From Myxococcales bacterium (lineage in GTDB: Bacteria; Myxococcota_A; Polyangia; Polyangiales; Houyiibacteriaceae), in contig JAGQJE010000030.1 in the NCBI GenBank assembly GCA_020430775.1, positions 1-37,761 on the forward strand: a stretch of 37,761 bases of DNA, written 5' to 3'. Shown one piece after another: positions 17,770 to 26,312 of the stretch; position 1 is the stretch's first letter, and every line of letters starts with the position of its first letter. The notes beneath the pieces are model-generated. The model was not told the origin of the DNA. It did no database searches and saw nothing but the letters and a program-made list of their open reading frames with translations. The position numbers and the translations under genes were made by a program.

Positions 17770-18633
17770 ATGCGGTATCGTCGCGCCGTGATCGCGCGAC
17801 GACACAGCGTGCTCGGGAGGCTGCTCGACTCCGCCGTCGACGACGAGATCCGCGCTCGCGTCGCCCGGATGGGCACGCCCTTCAACGAGCTCGGGTACGA
17901 CTCCTGGGGCGGCTCGCGCCTCGCCACCGAGCGGATGCTCGCCCTGTCGCGCTGGTTCTATCGAACCTACTTCCGCACAGAGACGCGGGGTGTCGAGCTG
18001 ATCCCGCCCGGGCGTGTCTTGCTGATCGGCAACCACAGCTCTCAGCTCGCCTACGACGGGATGGTCGTCGCTGCTGCGGTTGCGCTCGAGGGAGATCCGC
18101 CGCGGCACGTGCACGCGATGGTGGAGCGCTTCTTCGCGGGGCAGCCCTTCGTCAACGTGTTTATGGCGCGCACCGGCCAGCAGATCGGCCTGCCGCGGCA
18201 CTGCGAGCGGCTGCTCACGCGCGACGAGGCCGCGGTGCTCGTCTTCCCGGAGGGCGCCCGCGGCGGCGGCAAGGTCTTCCGCGACCGCTACAAGATCATG
18301 GGCTTCGGGACGGGGTTCATGCGCATCGCGCTGCGCACGCGTACGCCGATCGTGCCCTTCGGCTTCGTCGGCGGTGAGGAGATGTGCCCGAGCTTCTCCG
18401 AGATGAAGCCGCTCGCGCGTTTGCTCGGCGCGCCGTACCTCCCGCTGACGCCGACCTTGCTGCCGCTGCCGCTCCCGGCGCGGTGTTACCTGCGCTTCGG
18501 GCCTCCGATGCGCTTCGAGGGCGTGGGCGACGAGGCGGACGAGGTCATCGGCCCGATGGTCGCCGACGTCGAGCACACCGTGGCGGCGCTCATCGCGGAC
18601 GGCCTCGAGCGCCGCGAACACATTTTTTTCTAG
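17770..18633 (+). CDS. PlsC-like glycerophospholipid acyltransferase family protein
   Basis: This is a 287-residue protein. It carries the LPLAT/PlsC acyltransferase motifs: motif I NHSSQLAYD (NH-x4-x-D), a conserved region around MVERFFAGQPFV, and FPEGARGGGK as motif III, with a later Pro-rich hydrophobic motif (TPIVPFGFVG). The family moves acyl chains from acyl-ACP or acyl-CoA to glycerolipids at the inner membrane face; the exact substrate is unknown. The start is uncertain: ATG at 17770 is given, but a -10-like hexamer TATCGT at 17776-17781 points to a leaderless start at GTG 17788, which would remove six residues only. No other lipid genes are adjacent except the MlaF-like ATPase at 16514. 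Confidence 0.83.
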   Translation: MRYRRAVIARRHSVLGRLLDSAVDDEIRARVARMGTPFNELGYDSWGGSRLATERMLALSRWFYRTYFRTETRGVELIPPGRVLLIGNHSSQLAYDGMVVAAAVALEGDPPRHVHAMVERFFAGQPFVNVFMARTGQQIGLPRHCERLLTRDEAAVLVFPEGARGGGKVFRDRYKIMGFGTGFMRIALRTRTPIVPFGFVGGEEMCPSFSEMKPLARLLGAPYLPLTPTLLPLPLPARCYLRFGPPMRFEGVGDEADEVIGPMVADVEHTVAALIADGLERREHIFF

Positions 18634-18686
18634 CGCGGGCGCGCAAGGGGCTTCCGACCGGCCCGACGGGGCGCCACGTTCGAGGG

Positions 18687-18740
18687 TACGATGAGCGCGC
18701 GCGTCGGCGAGACCGCGCGGGGCAGCAATCGGAGGTGATC
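18687..18740 (+). promoter_or_regulatory. Candidate -10 element and very strong ribosome-binding site of the Rieske/FAD gene
   Basis: TACGAT at 18687-18692 is a -10-like hexamer. GGAGGTGATC at 18731-18740 is complementary to ten bases of the usual 16S rRNA 3' end and lies just upstream of the ATG at 18743. This ribosome-binding site is the strongest in the window. Confidence 0.55.
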
Positions 18741-18742
18741 TC

Positions 18743-20284
18743 ATGAGCGGAGCACAACAACCCACCGGACCGGACCTCAGCGCGGGTGTCGCCGCGGCGG
18801 ACGTCCCGGAGGGCGGGATGCTCGCGGGCCACGTCGGCGACGAGTCGGTCCTGATCGCGCGACGGGACGGGCGGCTCTACGCCATCAGCGCCACGTGCAC
18901 GCACTACGGCGGGCCGCTCGGCGAGGGGCTGCTCGTCGGCGACACCGTGCGCTGCCCGTGGCACCACGCCTGCTTCAGCTTGCGCACCGGCGAGGCGATC
19001 GCCGCCCCCGCGCTGAACCCGGTCTCCTGCTGGCACGTCGACGAGAAGGGCGATCGCCTCTTCGTGCGCGAGCGCCGCGACGAGGCGCCGGTCGCGCGCA
19101 AGCCGTCGCGCTCGCCCGAGTCGGTCGTCATCGTCGGCGGGGGCGCCGCGGGTGACGCCGCCGCCGAGATGCTCCGGCGCGAGGGCTACACCGGGCCGGT
19201 GACCATTGTGAGCGCTGACGCCGCGCCCCCGTGCGACCGGCCGAACCTCTCGAAGGACTACCTCGCGGGCACCGCCGAGGCGTCGTGGATCCCGCTGCGC
19301 GGCGATGCGTTCTATCGCGAGCACGAAATCGACCTTCGGCTCGGCGTCACCGCCCGCTCGATCGACGTCGAGGCCTCGCGCGTCACGCTCGACGACGGCT
19401 CGGCGCTGCCATACGGCGCGCTGCTCCTCGCGACCGGCGCCGAGCCCGTCCGCCTGCCGCTCCCCGGCGCGGACCTGCCCCACGTGCACTACCTCCGCTC
19501 GCTCGCCGACAGCGACGCCATCATCGCCGCGGTCGAGGCGGGTGCGCGCCGCGCCGTGGTGATCGGCGCGAGCTTCATCGGGCTCGAGGTCGCCGCCTCG
19601 CTGCGCGCGCGCGAGCTCGAGGTGCACGTCGTCGCCCCGGAGGCGCTCCCGCTCGAGCGCATCATGGGCACCGCGCTCGGGCAGTTCGTCAAGGGGCTGC
19701 ACGAGTCGAAGGGGGTCGTCTTCCACCTCGAGCAGACCGCGACCTCGGTCGACGCGACGCACGTCACCTTGAAGAGCGGTGAGCGCCTCGCGGCCGATCT
19801 CGTCGTCATCGGCGTCGGCGTGAGGCCCCGCACCGCCCTCGCCGAGGAGGCGGGGCTCGAGTGCGACCGCGGGGTGCTCGTCGACGCCTTCTTGCAGACG
19901 AGCGCCGAGGGCGTCTACGCCGCCGGCGACATCGCGCGCTTCCCCGATCCGCGGTCCGATCGCACCTTGCGCGTCGAGCACTGGGTCGTCGCGCAGCGCC
20001 AAGGGCAGACCGCCGCGCGCAACATGCTCGGGGCGCGGGAGCGCTACGTCGCCGTCCCGTACTTCTGGAGCCAGCACTACGACGCGGGCATCAACTACGT
20101 CGGCCACGCCGAGCGCTGGGACCGCGTCGACACGGACGGCGACGCGGGCGCCTACGACTTCAGCGCTCGGTTCATCGAGGGCGGCGAGACGCGCGCGGTG
20201 GCGACCATCTACCGCGACGAGGTGAGCCTCCGGGCCGAGCGCGAGATGGAGCTCGCGACCCCGGCGGAGGAGCCCCCGGGCTGA
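18743..20284 (+). CDS. Rieske [2Fe-2S] domain fused to FAD/NAD-dependent reductase
   Basis: This is a 513-residue fusion. Residues about 15-115 are a Rieske domain with cluster ligands in CTHYGGPL and CPWHHACFS. Residues about 125-500 are a pyridine-nucleotide-disulfide-type oxidoreductase: FAD-binding VVIVGGGAAGDAAAEM, a PPCDRPNLSKDYL loop as in ferredoxin reductases, NAD-binding AVVIGASFIGLEVAASL, and FAD-contacting VYAAGDIARF. The layout is that of bacterial relatives of the AIFL/AIFM3 group and ferredoxin reductases of dioxygenase systems. No oxygenase gene is adjacent, so a specific pathway is not assigned. It probably passes electrons from NAD(P)H through FAD to its own Rieske cluster. 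The gene is a single unit with its own promoter. Confidence 0.92.
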   Translation: MSGAQQPTGPDLSAGVAAADVPEGGMLAGHVGDESVLIARRDGRLYAISATCTHYGGPLGEGLLVGDTVRCPWHHACFSLRTGEAIAAPALNPVSCWHVDEKGDRLFVRERRDEAPVARKPSRSPESVVIVGGGAAGDAAAEMLRREGYTGPVTIVSADAAPPCDRPNLSKDYLAGTAEASWIPLRGDAFYREHEIDLRLGVTARSIDVEASRVTLDDGSALPYGALLLATGAEPVRLPLPGADLPHVHYLRSLADSDAIIAAVEAGARRAVVIGASFIGLEVAASLRARELEVHVVAPEALPLERIMGTALGQFVKGLHESKGVVFHLEQTATSVDATHVTLKSGERLAADLVVIGVGVRPRTALAEEAGLECDRGVLVDAFLQTSAEGVYAAGDIARFPDPRSDRTLRVEHWVVAQRQGQTAARNMLGARERYVAVPYFWSQHYDAGINYVGHAERWDRVDTDGDAGAYDFSARFIEGGETRAVATIYRDEVSLRAEREMELATPAEEPPG

Positions 20285-20302
20285 GCAGCGTCCCAGCGAG
20301 AT

Positions 20303-20329
20303 CCGGTCAGGTCGGGTCAGGTCAAGTCA
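20303..20329. repeat. GGTCAGGTC-type short tandem repeat between convergent genes
   Basis: Within the 37-base gap between the Rieske/FAD gene and tetR the motif (G)GTCAGGTC is repeated imperfectly. The 12-base block GGTCGGGTCAGG recurs in inverted orientation at 34367-34378, also in a gap between convergent genes. The role is unknown. Confidence 0.4.
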
Positions 20330-20960
20330 GGCCGCGGCGCAGGGTCTCGAAGAGGTGCGCCTTGCGGGCGTCGATGAAGCCGTCGAGGTCCTCGGCGATC
20401 TCGGGGCTGAACACCGTCGCCGTCGGAAGCACCACGAAAAAGCACATGCAGCAGGAGACGATCGTCAGGACGACCTGGATCGGGTCGCCCTGGCGGAGCT
20501 CGCCGGACCGCATCGCGGCCTCGACGCGGTGCAGCAAGTGCCCGGTCTGCGTGTCGGGCCGGTCGTACAGACGGCGCAGTCGCGGGGCGAGGGTGCCGCC
20601 GCCGCTCAGGTGCTCGATGAGGAGCAGGCGCACCACCTCGGGCCGCTTGCGACCGAGCTCGACGTAGCTGTCGATGAAGGCCCGCAGCGCGTCGTCGAAC
20701 GACGCCGCCGCCGCGAGCCGGGCGGCCGTTCGCTCGAAGAACTTGTGCACGATGTGGTCGAAGGTCGCCTCGTAGAGCTTGTTCTTGCTTCGGAAGTAGT
20801 AGTGCAGCATCGCCTTGTTGATCTCAGCCTCGTCGGCGATGGCCTGCATCCGCGCGCCGTCGCGGCCCTTCAACGAGAACACGTGCAGCGCGGCGCGGAG
20901 GATGCGCGCCTCGGTCTCGCTGAGGTCGGTCGACGCGCCGGGGACGGTCGGGGCGCTCAT
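20322..20960 (-). CDS. TetR-family repressor of the adjacent efflux operon
   Basis: This is a 212-residue TetR-type regulator. The N-terminal helix-turn-helix (about residues 15-62) has the classic pattern: ILRAALHVFSLKGRDGARMQ, then AEINKAMLHYYFRSKNKLYE. The larger C-terminal ligand-binding region is helical and includes the hydrophobic, cysteine-rich stretch VSCCMCFFVV, which may line the ligand pocket. The gene is last in the operon adaptor-pump-channel-regulator and overlaps the tolC-type stop by four bases (ATGA), so pump and regulator are made together. By inference it represses the operon at the palindrome upstream of the adaptor gene and is released by a toxic ligand. Confidence 0.9.
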   Translation of the reverse strand: MSAPTVPGASTDLSETEARILRAALHVFSLKGRDGARMQAIADEAEINKAMLHYYFRSKNKLYEATFDHIVHKFFERTAARLAAAASFDDALRAFIDSYVELGRKRPEVVRLLLIEHLSGGGTLAPRLRRLYDRPDTQTGHLLHRVEAAMRSGELRQGDPIQVVLTIVSCCMCFFVVLPTATVFSPEIAEDLDGFIDARKAHLFETLRRGLT

Positions 20961-22411
20961 CGCCGCCCCGCGAGCGTCGCGAGCAGGTCGCCGACCGCGT
21001 GGTGCAGCGCGGACTGCCGGAGCAGGATGTCGTACGACACCCGCGCCTGGCCGAGCCGCGCCTGCGCGAGCGTGGTCTCCGCGTCGAGCAGGTCGAGGTT
21101 GGTGATGGTGCCCGCCTTGTACCGCGTCCGCGCGAGCTCACCGGCCTGCGCGGCCTGCGTCGCCTGCGCGGTGGCGCTCTCGAGCTCGGCGAAGCTCGCC
21201 TGCAGGTTCTCGTAGGCCTGCCGCACCTCGGTGTCGACCTCGCGCCGCGTCCGCTCGGCGTCGGCGGCCGCGGCCTCGACCCGGGCCGCGGCGACCTTGG
21301 CGCCGCGTCGCGCCGTGCCGTCGAAGAGGGGCACCGTGAGCTGCGCGCCGACGAGCGAGTTGAAGTGCGCCTTCGTCACGTCGATCGGGTAGCCGTCGCG
21401 CACGCCCGCCTGCGCGGAGACGCCGAGGGTGGGGTTGTCGGAGGCGCGCGCGCTGCGGGCAGCGTCCTTGGCGCGCGCGAGCTCGGCGCGTGCCACCTGC
21501 AGCTCCGGCCGCAGGCGCTCGGCACGCTCGACCAGCGCGGAGGGGTCCTGGGCCTCACGCGTGTGATCGAGCGAGCCGCTCAGGTCGAGCCGGGCACTCG
21601 CCGGCAGGCCGAGCAGCGAGCGCAGCCCCGTGAGCGCGTTGCGGCGCGCGCTCTCGATCGAGACGAGCCGGCTCTCGGCCGCAGAGATGCGGGTCTCGGT
21701 CTGCAACACCTCGAAGTCGGTGCCGACGCCGTGCTCGCGCCGCTCGACCGCGACGCGCTTGGCCTCCTCGAAGCGCGCGATCACGTCGCGCTCGACCTTG
21801 GCGCTGACCGCGAGGAAGAGCGCGGCGTAGAAGCCCCGTACGGCGTCGAGCGCGACGCCTTCGCGGACCTGGTCTGCGCCGGTCTGAGCGGCCCGCTCGC
21901 CTGCCTTGGCCTCGTCGACGCGCGCGCGCGTGCGGCCGAAGTCATAGATCTGCTGCTCGACGCCGAGGTGCGCGTCGTAGACGTCGTGCGGCGCGATCGC
22001 GACCTCGTGCGGCGCGCCGCTCGCGCTCGGTAGGGTGAAGGTCGCGACAGGGTCCTGGCGCTGATACGCACCGGAGAGGCCGATCCGCGGGAGGTAGGCG
22101 CTGCGGGCGAGGCCCACGCCCGCGGCCGCCGCCCGGACGTTCGCGTGCGCGGCCTGCACGGCGGGGTAGGTCGCGACGGCGCGCTCGACCACCGCGTCGA
22201 GGGTCCACACGGCCGGGCCATCCGCCACGATGTTGCCGGCGGCGGGCGTGACGCGGTTGCCGGACGTGGGCGCCGCGGCGTGTGCGCCGTCCGCGCGGGC
22301 CGTCGCGGTGAGCGCCCACAGGGCGCAGGTGAGGAGCGTCGCACACGCGCGCGCGGCGGCCGGCGCGGAGATGGCGTAGTGGGCGTGGTGGTCGTGGGCG
22401 GTGAGGTGCAT
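20957..22411 (-). CDS. TolC-family outer-membrane channel protein
   Basis: This is a 484-residue outer-membrane efflux protein. A signal peptide (about residues 1-41, ending ATARA) is followed by two repeats of long coiled helices and barrel strands: first repeat from VERAVATYPAVQAAHANVRA, second around VERAERLRPELQVARAELAR. The internal repeat, AYENLQ helix and TNLDLLDAETTLAQARL match the OEP/TolC family. In a trimer it forms the exit duct that accepts drugs from the HlyD/MFS pair upstream. It lies 69 bases after the MFS gene and overlaps tetR by four bases. The His-rich N-terminus (HLTAHDHHAH) before the hydrophobic core is unusual; a later start is possible, with a shorter signal. Confidence 0.92.
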   Translation of the reverse strand: MHLTAHDHHAHYAISAPAAARACATLLTCALWALTATARADGAHAAAPTSGNRVTPAAGNIVADGPAVWTLDAVVERAVATYPAVQAAHANVRAAAAGVGLARSAYLPRIGLSGAYQRQDPVATFTLPSASGAPHEVAIAPHDVYDAHLGVEQQIYDFGRTRARVDEAKAGERAAQTGADQVREGVALDAVRGFYAALFLAVSAKVERDVIARFEEAKRVAVERREHGVGTDFEVLQTETRISAAESRLVSIESARRNALTGLRSLLGLPASARLDLSGSLDHTREAQDPSALVERAERLRPELQVARAELARAKDAARSARASDNPTLGVSAQAGVRDGYPIDVTKAHFNSLVGAQLTVPLFDGTARRGAKVAAARVEAAAADAERTRREVDTEVRQAYENLQASFAELESATAQATQAAQAGELARTRYKAGTITNLDLLDAETTLAQARLGQARVSYDILLRQSALHHAVGDLLATLAGRR

Positions 22412-22480
22412 GGGGTTCGCGACCGAGGGCGGAGGTAAGCCGGCCTGGGGCCTGAAGTGGACACGAATGCGCGCCGGCGT

Positions 22481-24043
22481 TTAGTGGGCGGGCATGGCCG
22501 GGCCCCCCTCGACCCGTGGGACGAGGAAGACGATGGGGACGCAGATGAGGAAGAACAGGCCGATGTAAAAGAAGAGGTCCATGTAGGACATGAGGGCGGC
22601 GTTCTTCATCACGATGCCGTTCAGCGCGGCGAGCGCCTGCTGCTTGGCGTCGTAGAGCGTCGCGCCGCTCGCGACGAACGCCTGGGTCAGCTCGTGGACG
22701 CGGACCTGGGTCGCCTCGCTGAACGCGCTGAGGTGGCTGACGAGGTGGACCCGGTGGTACTGCATCCGGTCGTCGAGGACGGTCGCGGCGAGCGCGACGC
22801 CGACCGAGCCGCCGAGCTGCCGCGACATGTTGGTCAGCCCGGAGGCCTGCCCGACGTCGGGTCCCTTGAGCCCGGACATCGCGATGGTGGTCAGCGGGAC
22901 GAAGAGCAGCGCGACGCCGACGCCGCGCACGAGCAGCGGCACCGCGAAGCTCCCGTCGAAGGGATCGCCGCCGGACTGCAGGCTCATCCCGGTGAAGAGC
23001 AGGCAGAAGATCCCGCACAGCACGAAGCCGACCCCAGCGGCGAGGCGGATCGAGACGCCCTTCCTGAGCGCGATGCCGATGAAGGGCAGCACCGCGAGGG
23101 AGGCGAGCCCGCTCGGCATCAGCGACAGGCCCGTCTGCATGGGGCTGTAGCCGACGAGGTGCTGGACGTAGACCGGGTAGATGAAGAGCGGGACGTAGAG
23201 GCCGAAGCCGAGCATGAAGAGCAAGAAGGTGCCGATGCCCGTGGACCGTCGCGCGAGCACCCGCAGGTTCACGATGGGGTGCTTGGTGTGAAGCTCCCAG
23301 ACGACGAACGCGATGAGGCCGGCGACCGCCGCGACCGCGAGCCACCGGATGTAGCCCGTGGAGAACCAGTCCTCGTCGTGACCCCGCTCGAGGAAGGTCT
23401 GCAGCGAGCCGAGCCCGACGAGCAAAAAGAGCAGTCCCGGCCAGTCGAGCTTGCCGCCCCGGTGGCGGTGCTCCTCGGGCGGCTCGGGGACGTAGGTCAG
23501 CGTCAGGATCGTCGCGAGGATGCCGATGGGGACGTTGACGAAGAAGATCCACTGCCAGGAGTAGTTGTCGGTCAGCCAACCACCGAGGACCGGGCCGAAG
23601 GTCGGCCCGACGACCGCGCCGATGCCGAACATCGCGTTCGCGAAGCCGAGCTGCTCCGGCGGGTACGAGTCGACGAGGATCGCCTGCGACGTCGCGAGCA
23701 GCGCGCCCCCGCCGACGCCCTGCACGATGCGCCACACGACCAGCTCGTCGATCGAGACCGAGTGGCCGCACATGAACGACGCGAAGGTGAAGAGCAGGAT
23801 GGAGCCGGCGAAGTACCGCCGGCGGCCGAAGGTGCCACCGAGCCAGCCGGTGATGGGCACGACCACCGCGTTCGCGAGCGCGTAGCCCGCGACGACCCAG
23901 CTCAGCTCGCTCAGCGTCGCCCCGAGCTCGCCGCCGATGACCGGCAGCGACACGTTCACGATGGTCGTGTCGATGAGCTCCAGGATCGACGCGGTGATCA
24001 CCGTGAAGGTGATGAGGAAACGCTGCAGGCTGCTCTCGATCAC
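22481..24043 (-). CDS. EmrB/QacA-type MFS drug:H+ antiporter (DHA2, 14 TM)
   Basis: This is a 520-residue MFS transporter with 14 predicted helices. Helix 1 carries LELIDTTIVNVSLP with the Asp typical of the DHA2 family; motif A is GGTFGRRRYF after helix 2; helix 5 has the antiporter motif C (GIGAVVGPTFGPVLGGWL). A loop region before the last helix (Ser/Gln/His-rich, about residues 420-480) fits EmrB. It should expel hydrophobic toxins with an HlyD/EmrA partner, encoded just upstream with a 16-base gap, through the TolC channel just downstream. It is the second gene of the four-gene operon. Confidence 0.94.
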   Translation of the reverse strand: MIESSLQRFLITFTVITASILELIDTTIVNVSLPVIGGELGATLSELSWVVAGYALANAVVVPITGWLGGTFGRRRYFAGSILLFTFASFMCGHSVSIDELVVWRIVQGVGGGALLATSQAILVDSYPPEQLGFANAMFGIGAVVGPTFGPVLGGWLTDNYSWQWIFFVNVPIGILATILTLTYVPEPPEEHRHRGGKLDWPGLLFLLVGLGSLQTFLERGHDEDWFSTGYIRWLAVAAVAGLIAFVVWELHTKHPIVNLRVLARRSTGIGTFLLFMLGFGLYVPLFIYPVYVQHLVGYSPMQTGLSLMPSGLASLAVLPFIGIALRKGVSIRLAAGVGFVLCGIFCLLFTGMSLQSGGDPFDGSFAVPLLVRGVGVALLFVPLTTIAMSGLKGPDVGQASGLTNMSRQLGGSVGVALAATVLDDRMQYHRVHLVSHLSAFSEATQVRVHELTQAFVASGATLYDAKQQALAALNGIVMKNAALMSYMDLFFYIGLFFLICVPIVFLVPRVEGGPAMPAH

Positions 24044-24059
24044 GGCGGCGCTCCCCGGT

Positions 24060-25250
24060 TCAGCGCGCGGGCGCGGTGCGGACCTCGACCGTGACGTTCA
24101 TGCCGGGTCGGAGGGGGCGCGTCGGGTCCGGGTCCGTCACGAGGAGCTTCACCGGGATCCAGCGCTGCACCTTCACGAAGTTGCCCGAGGCGTCGTCCGG
24201 AGGGAGCAGGGTGAGCGCCGAGCCGGTCGCCGCGGCGAGCGAGTCGACGCGACCGTGGAAGGGGTGGTCTTCGTAGGCGTCGACCTCGAGCGTGGCGGTC
24301 TGGCCGACCGCGATCTTGGCGATCTGCTTCTCCTTGAAGTTCGCCTCGACCCACGCGGTCGAGTCTTCCGCGACCGCCATCAGCGGCTGGCCCGCCTGCA
24401 CGAGCTGGCCGGGCTCGACCGACTTCTTGACGACGTGCCCGTCGATCGGCGCCTTGACCTCGGCGTAGCCGCGATCGCGCAGCGCCTCGGCGAGCCTGGT
24501 CTCGGCGCTCGACACGTGCGCCTTCGCCTCGGCGAGCGCCGCCTCGCCGCGCGCGATGCCGGCGACGGCGACCGCGACGTGCTGCTTGGCGACGTCGAGC
24601 TCGGCGGCCTTCGCGCTCGCCGCGCTGGTCGCGTCGTCGAGCGCCTGCCGCGTCGTCGCGTTCCCTCGGAACAAGGCGCGCTGCCGGGCCCGCTCGCGGT
24701 CGGCGTGGCGCGACTCGATCTGCGCAGCCGTCACCGCGGCTTCGACGGCCTTCCGCTGCGCGGTGGCGTTGTCGAGCGCGGCCTCCGCGCTCGTGACGGC
24801 CGTCTGCGCGCTCTTCACGGCGTCCTGCGCGCCCTGCACCTCGAGGTCGAGGTCCGCCGTGTCCATGCGCACGAGGACCTCGCCCGCGCTGACCTCTTGG
24901 TTGTCGTCGACGAGCACCTTCGCGACGTAGCCGGTGACGTGGGGGATGACCGGCGCGATGTGGCCTTCGACCTGCGCGTTGTCCGTCGTCTCGTGCGTGC
25001 TGGCGAACTCGTAGTACCGGACCCCGGAGTAGGCGCCGACCGCGAGCACCACGATGGCGACGGCGAGCAGGACGCGCTTGCGCTTGCGGCCGCCGCCCGG
25101 TTTCGCGGCGTGCGCCTCGTTGCCGCCGGCGGGTCGGTCGTCGTCGTCCGCGGGCTTTGGCGGTGCGCTGGGCGCGTCCGCGCGCGCCGGCTCCGTCGAG
25201 TCACGGAACTGCAGCGGACGATCGGGTTGCATCTCGAGGGAGTAGTCCAT
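24060..25250 (-). CDS. HlyD/EmrA-family membrane fusion (adaptor) protein
   Basis: This is a 396-residue periplasmic adaptor. A polar, Pro/Asp-rich cytosolic N-terminus (about 60 residues) leads to one transmembrane helix (LLAVAIVVLAVGAYSGV), then the first lipoyl half (TTDNAQVEGHIAPVIPHVTG), a long helical hairpin (about 120-225, Ala-rich), the second lipoyl half (YAEVKAPIDGHVVKKSV) and a beta-barrel region ending at LRPGMNVTVEV. The TTDNAQVEGH motif is typical of EmrA. It links the MFS pump in the inner membrane to the TolC channel. It is the first gene of the operon; the palindrome at 25394 and -35 box TTGACA lie about 140-160 bases before the ATG. Confidence 0.94.
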   Translation of the reverse strand: MDYSLEMQPDRPLQFRDSTEPARADAPSAPPKPADDDDRPAGGNEAHAAKPGGGRKRKRVLLAVAIVVLAVGAYSGVRYYEFASTHETTDNAQVEGHIAPVIPHVTGYVAKVLVDDNQEVSAGEVLVRMDTADLDLEVQGAQDAVKSAQTAVTSAEAALDNATAQRKAVEAAVTAAQIESRHADRERARQRALFRGNATTRQALDDATSAASAKAAELDVAKQHVAVAVAGIARGEAALAEAKAHVSSAETRLAEALRDRGYAEVKAPIDGHVVKKSVEPGQLVQAGQPLMAVAEDSTAWVEANFKEKQIAKIAVGQTATLEVDAYEDHPFHGRVDSLAAATGSALTLLPPDDASGNFVKVQRWIPVKLLVTDPDPTRPLRPGMNVTVEVRTAPAR

Positions 25251-25367
25251 CGGCGCGGTCTTTCAGCGGGAGGGTGCGACGAGACCAGCGGCCTGCCGCC
25301 CGCGCGAGGCTCCGAGGAACCCCGCGCCGAGGCGGCGGTGTCTGTCCAACTCGCGGCGCTGTGCCCA

Positions 25368-25396
25368 TTCATGAGCCCGTCCGCCGCGGCTGTCAA
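25368..25396 (-). promoter_or_regulatory. Candidate promoter of the efflux operon
   Basis: On the minus strand a perfect -35 box TTGACA (25396-25391) is followed by 17 bases and a weak -10 CATGAA (25373-25368). The leader to the adaptor ATG at 25250 would be about 110 bases. The -35 box overlaps the edge of the palindrome at 25394-25407, as expected for repression by a TetR protein. Confidence 0.5.
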
Positions 25397-25415
25397 CCAT
25401 ATGGTTGGTTTAAAC
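25394..25415. promoter_or_regulatory. Candidate TetR operator: palindrome CAACCATATGGTTG next to GTTTAAAC
   Basis: A perfect 14-base palindrome (25394-25407) is followed directly by the 8-base palindrome GTTTAAAC (25408-25415) and then GGTTGG. It is the most AT-rich stretch in this part of the window and lies between the efflux operon and the divergent DUF481 gene. The TetR family gene of the operon makes this the natural operator; binding is inference. Confidence 0.6.
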
Positions 25416-25465
25416 GGTTGGCGTGGTCCATTCGGCCGAAAATTGCGGGATCACGGCCGGGGCGC

Positions 25466-25478
25466 TATCGGGCTCGCG
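25466..25478 (+). promoter_or_regulatory. Candidate -10 element before the DUF481 gene
   Basis: TATCGG (25466-25471), preceded by GCGC, lies seven bases before the GTG at 25479. It supports that GTG as the start and suggests a leaderless transcript. The last base differs from the usual T, so confidence is low. Confidence 0.25.
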
Positions 25479-26300
25479 GTGTCTTGCTCCGCCTCTTCGC
25501 CTCCGCGCCCGCGCCGGCGCGGCGTACGCCTGCCCGCGCTCGCGGTCGCCTGCGCGCTCGTAGTCACCGCGTCCGCCCCGGTCGCCTCTGCCCAGGTCAA
25601 CGTCGAGCGCCTCCGCCAGGAGGAGGTCAAGGGGAAGGCGCAAGGCTCCGTCGACTTCTCCGCGCGGCTGCGCCGGGGCAACACGCGCTCGCTCGAGGCA
25701 AACCTCGGCGGTCGCTTCGGGTACCGAGGGAAGATCCACCGGCCGCTGGTCGTCGTGACCGCGGGCTACGCGGAGGGCGCCGGCGAGCGCTTCGTATCGA
25801 ACGCGTTCGCGCACCTGCGGTGGACCGCGATGTGGATCGAGCGCGTGGGCTCGGAGCTGTACGGCCAGGCGCAGTACGACCAGTCGCTCAAGCTCCGCCG
25901 CCGCCTCGTGACCGGCGCCGGCGTGCGCGTGCTCCCCGTCATCGCCGAGCTCGCGGAGCTCGCCATCGGCACCGGCTACATGCTCGAAGACGAGCGGCTG
26001 AACCTCGAGGCGACCGATCCGTATCCGACCCACACCCTCTACCATCGCTGGTCGACGTACGTGACCGTCGTCGCGCACACCAAGGACGAGCGCGTGACCT
26101 TCTCGAACACCGCCTACGTGCAGCCGCGCTTCGACGCCTTCGCCGACGTGAAGCTGCTCGACGACATGGCGCTCGCGGTGAAGGCGACGAAGTGGTTCTC
26201 GCTCGTCGCCTCCGTCAGCTTCCGCTACGACTCGCGCCCGCCGAAGGAGCTCGAGCGCTTCGACGTCGACGTCGAGACGAAGCTCCGCTTCAGCTTCTGA
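25479..26300 (+). CDS. DUF481-family outer-membrane protein
   Basis: This is a 273-residue exported protein. A basic stretch (PRPRRRG) and hydrophobic core form a signal peptide that ends near SAQ (about residue 38). The mature part reads as a beta-barrel of amphipathic strands, starting QGSVDFSARLRRGNTRSLEA and ending KLRFSF with the C-terminal Phe typical of barrels. The G-N-T/S-R motif of the first strands and overall length fit DUF481 (YdiY-like salt-induced proteins of unknown function). GTG at 25479 is chosen because it gives a normal signal peptide; an ATG at 25401 is in frame but lies within the candidate operator. The gene is divergent from the efflux operon and might share its regulation. 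Confidence 0.82.
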   Translation: MSCSASSPPRPRRRGVRLPALAVACALVVTASAPVASAQVNVERLRQEEVKGKAQGSVDFSARLRRGNTRSLEANLGGRFGYRGKIHRPLVVVTAGYAEGAGERFVSNAFAHLRWTAMWIERVGSELYGQAQYDQSLKLRRRLVTGAGVRVLPVIAELAELAIGTGYMLEDERLNLEATDPYPTHTLYHRWSTYVTVVAHTKDERVTFSNTAYVQPRFDAFADVKLLDDMALAVKATKWFSLVASVSFRYDSRPPKELERFDVDVETKLRFSF

Positions 26301-26312
26301 GCGCGGCGCAGA

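Noticed and set aside
18600-18633. Run of seven T residues as a terminator
   Set aside because: It lies inside the last codons of the acyltransferase gene (Ile-Phe-Phe-stop) and no stem precedes it.
18590-20107. Open frame of 505 codons opposite the Rieske/FAD gene
   Set aside because: Antisense shadow; the Rieske, FAD and NAD motifs are all on the plus strand, with a perfect ribosome-binding site.
22412-22480. Gap between the MFS and TolC genes as a separate promoter for the channel gene
   Set aside because: No -35/-10 pair is visible, and the four genes fit a single operon.
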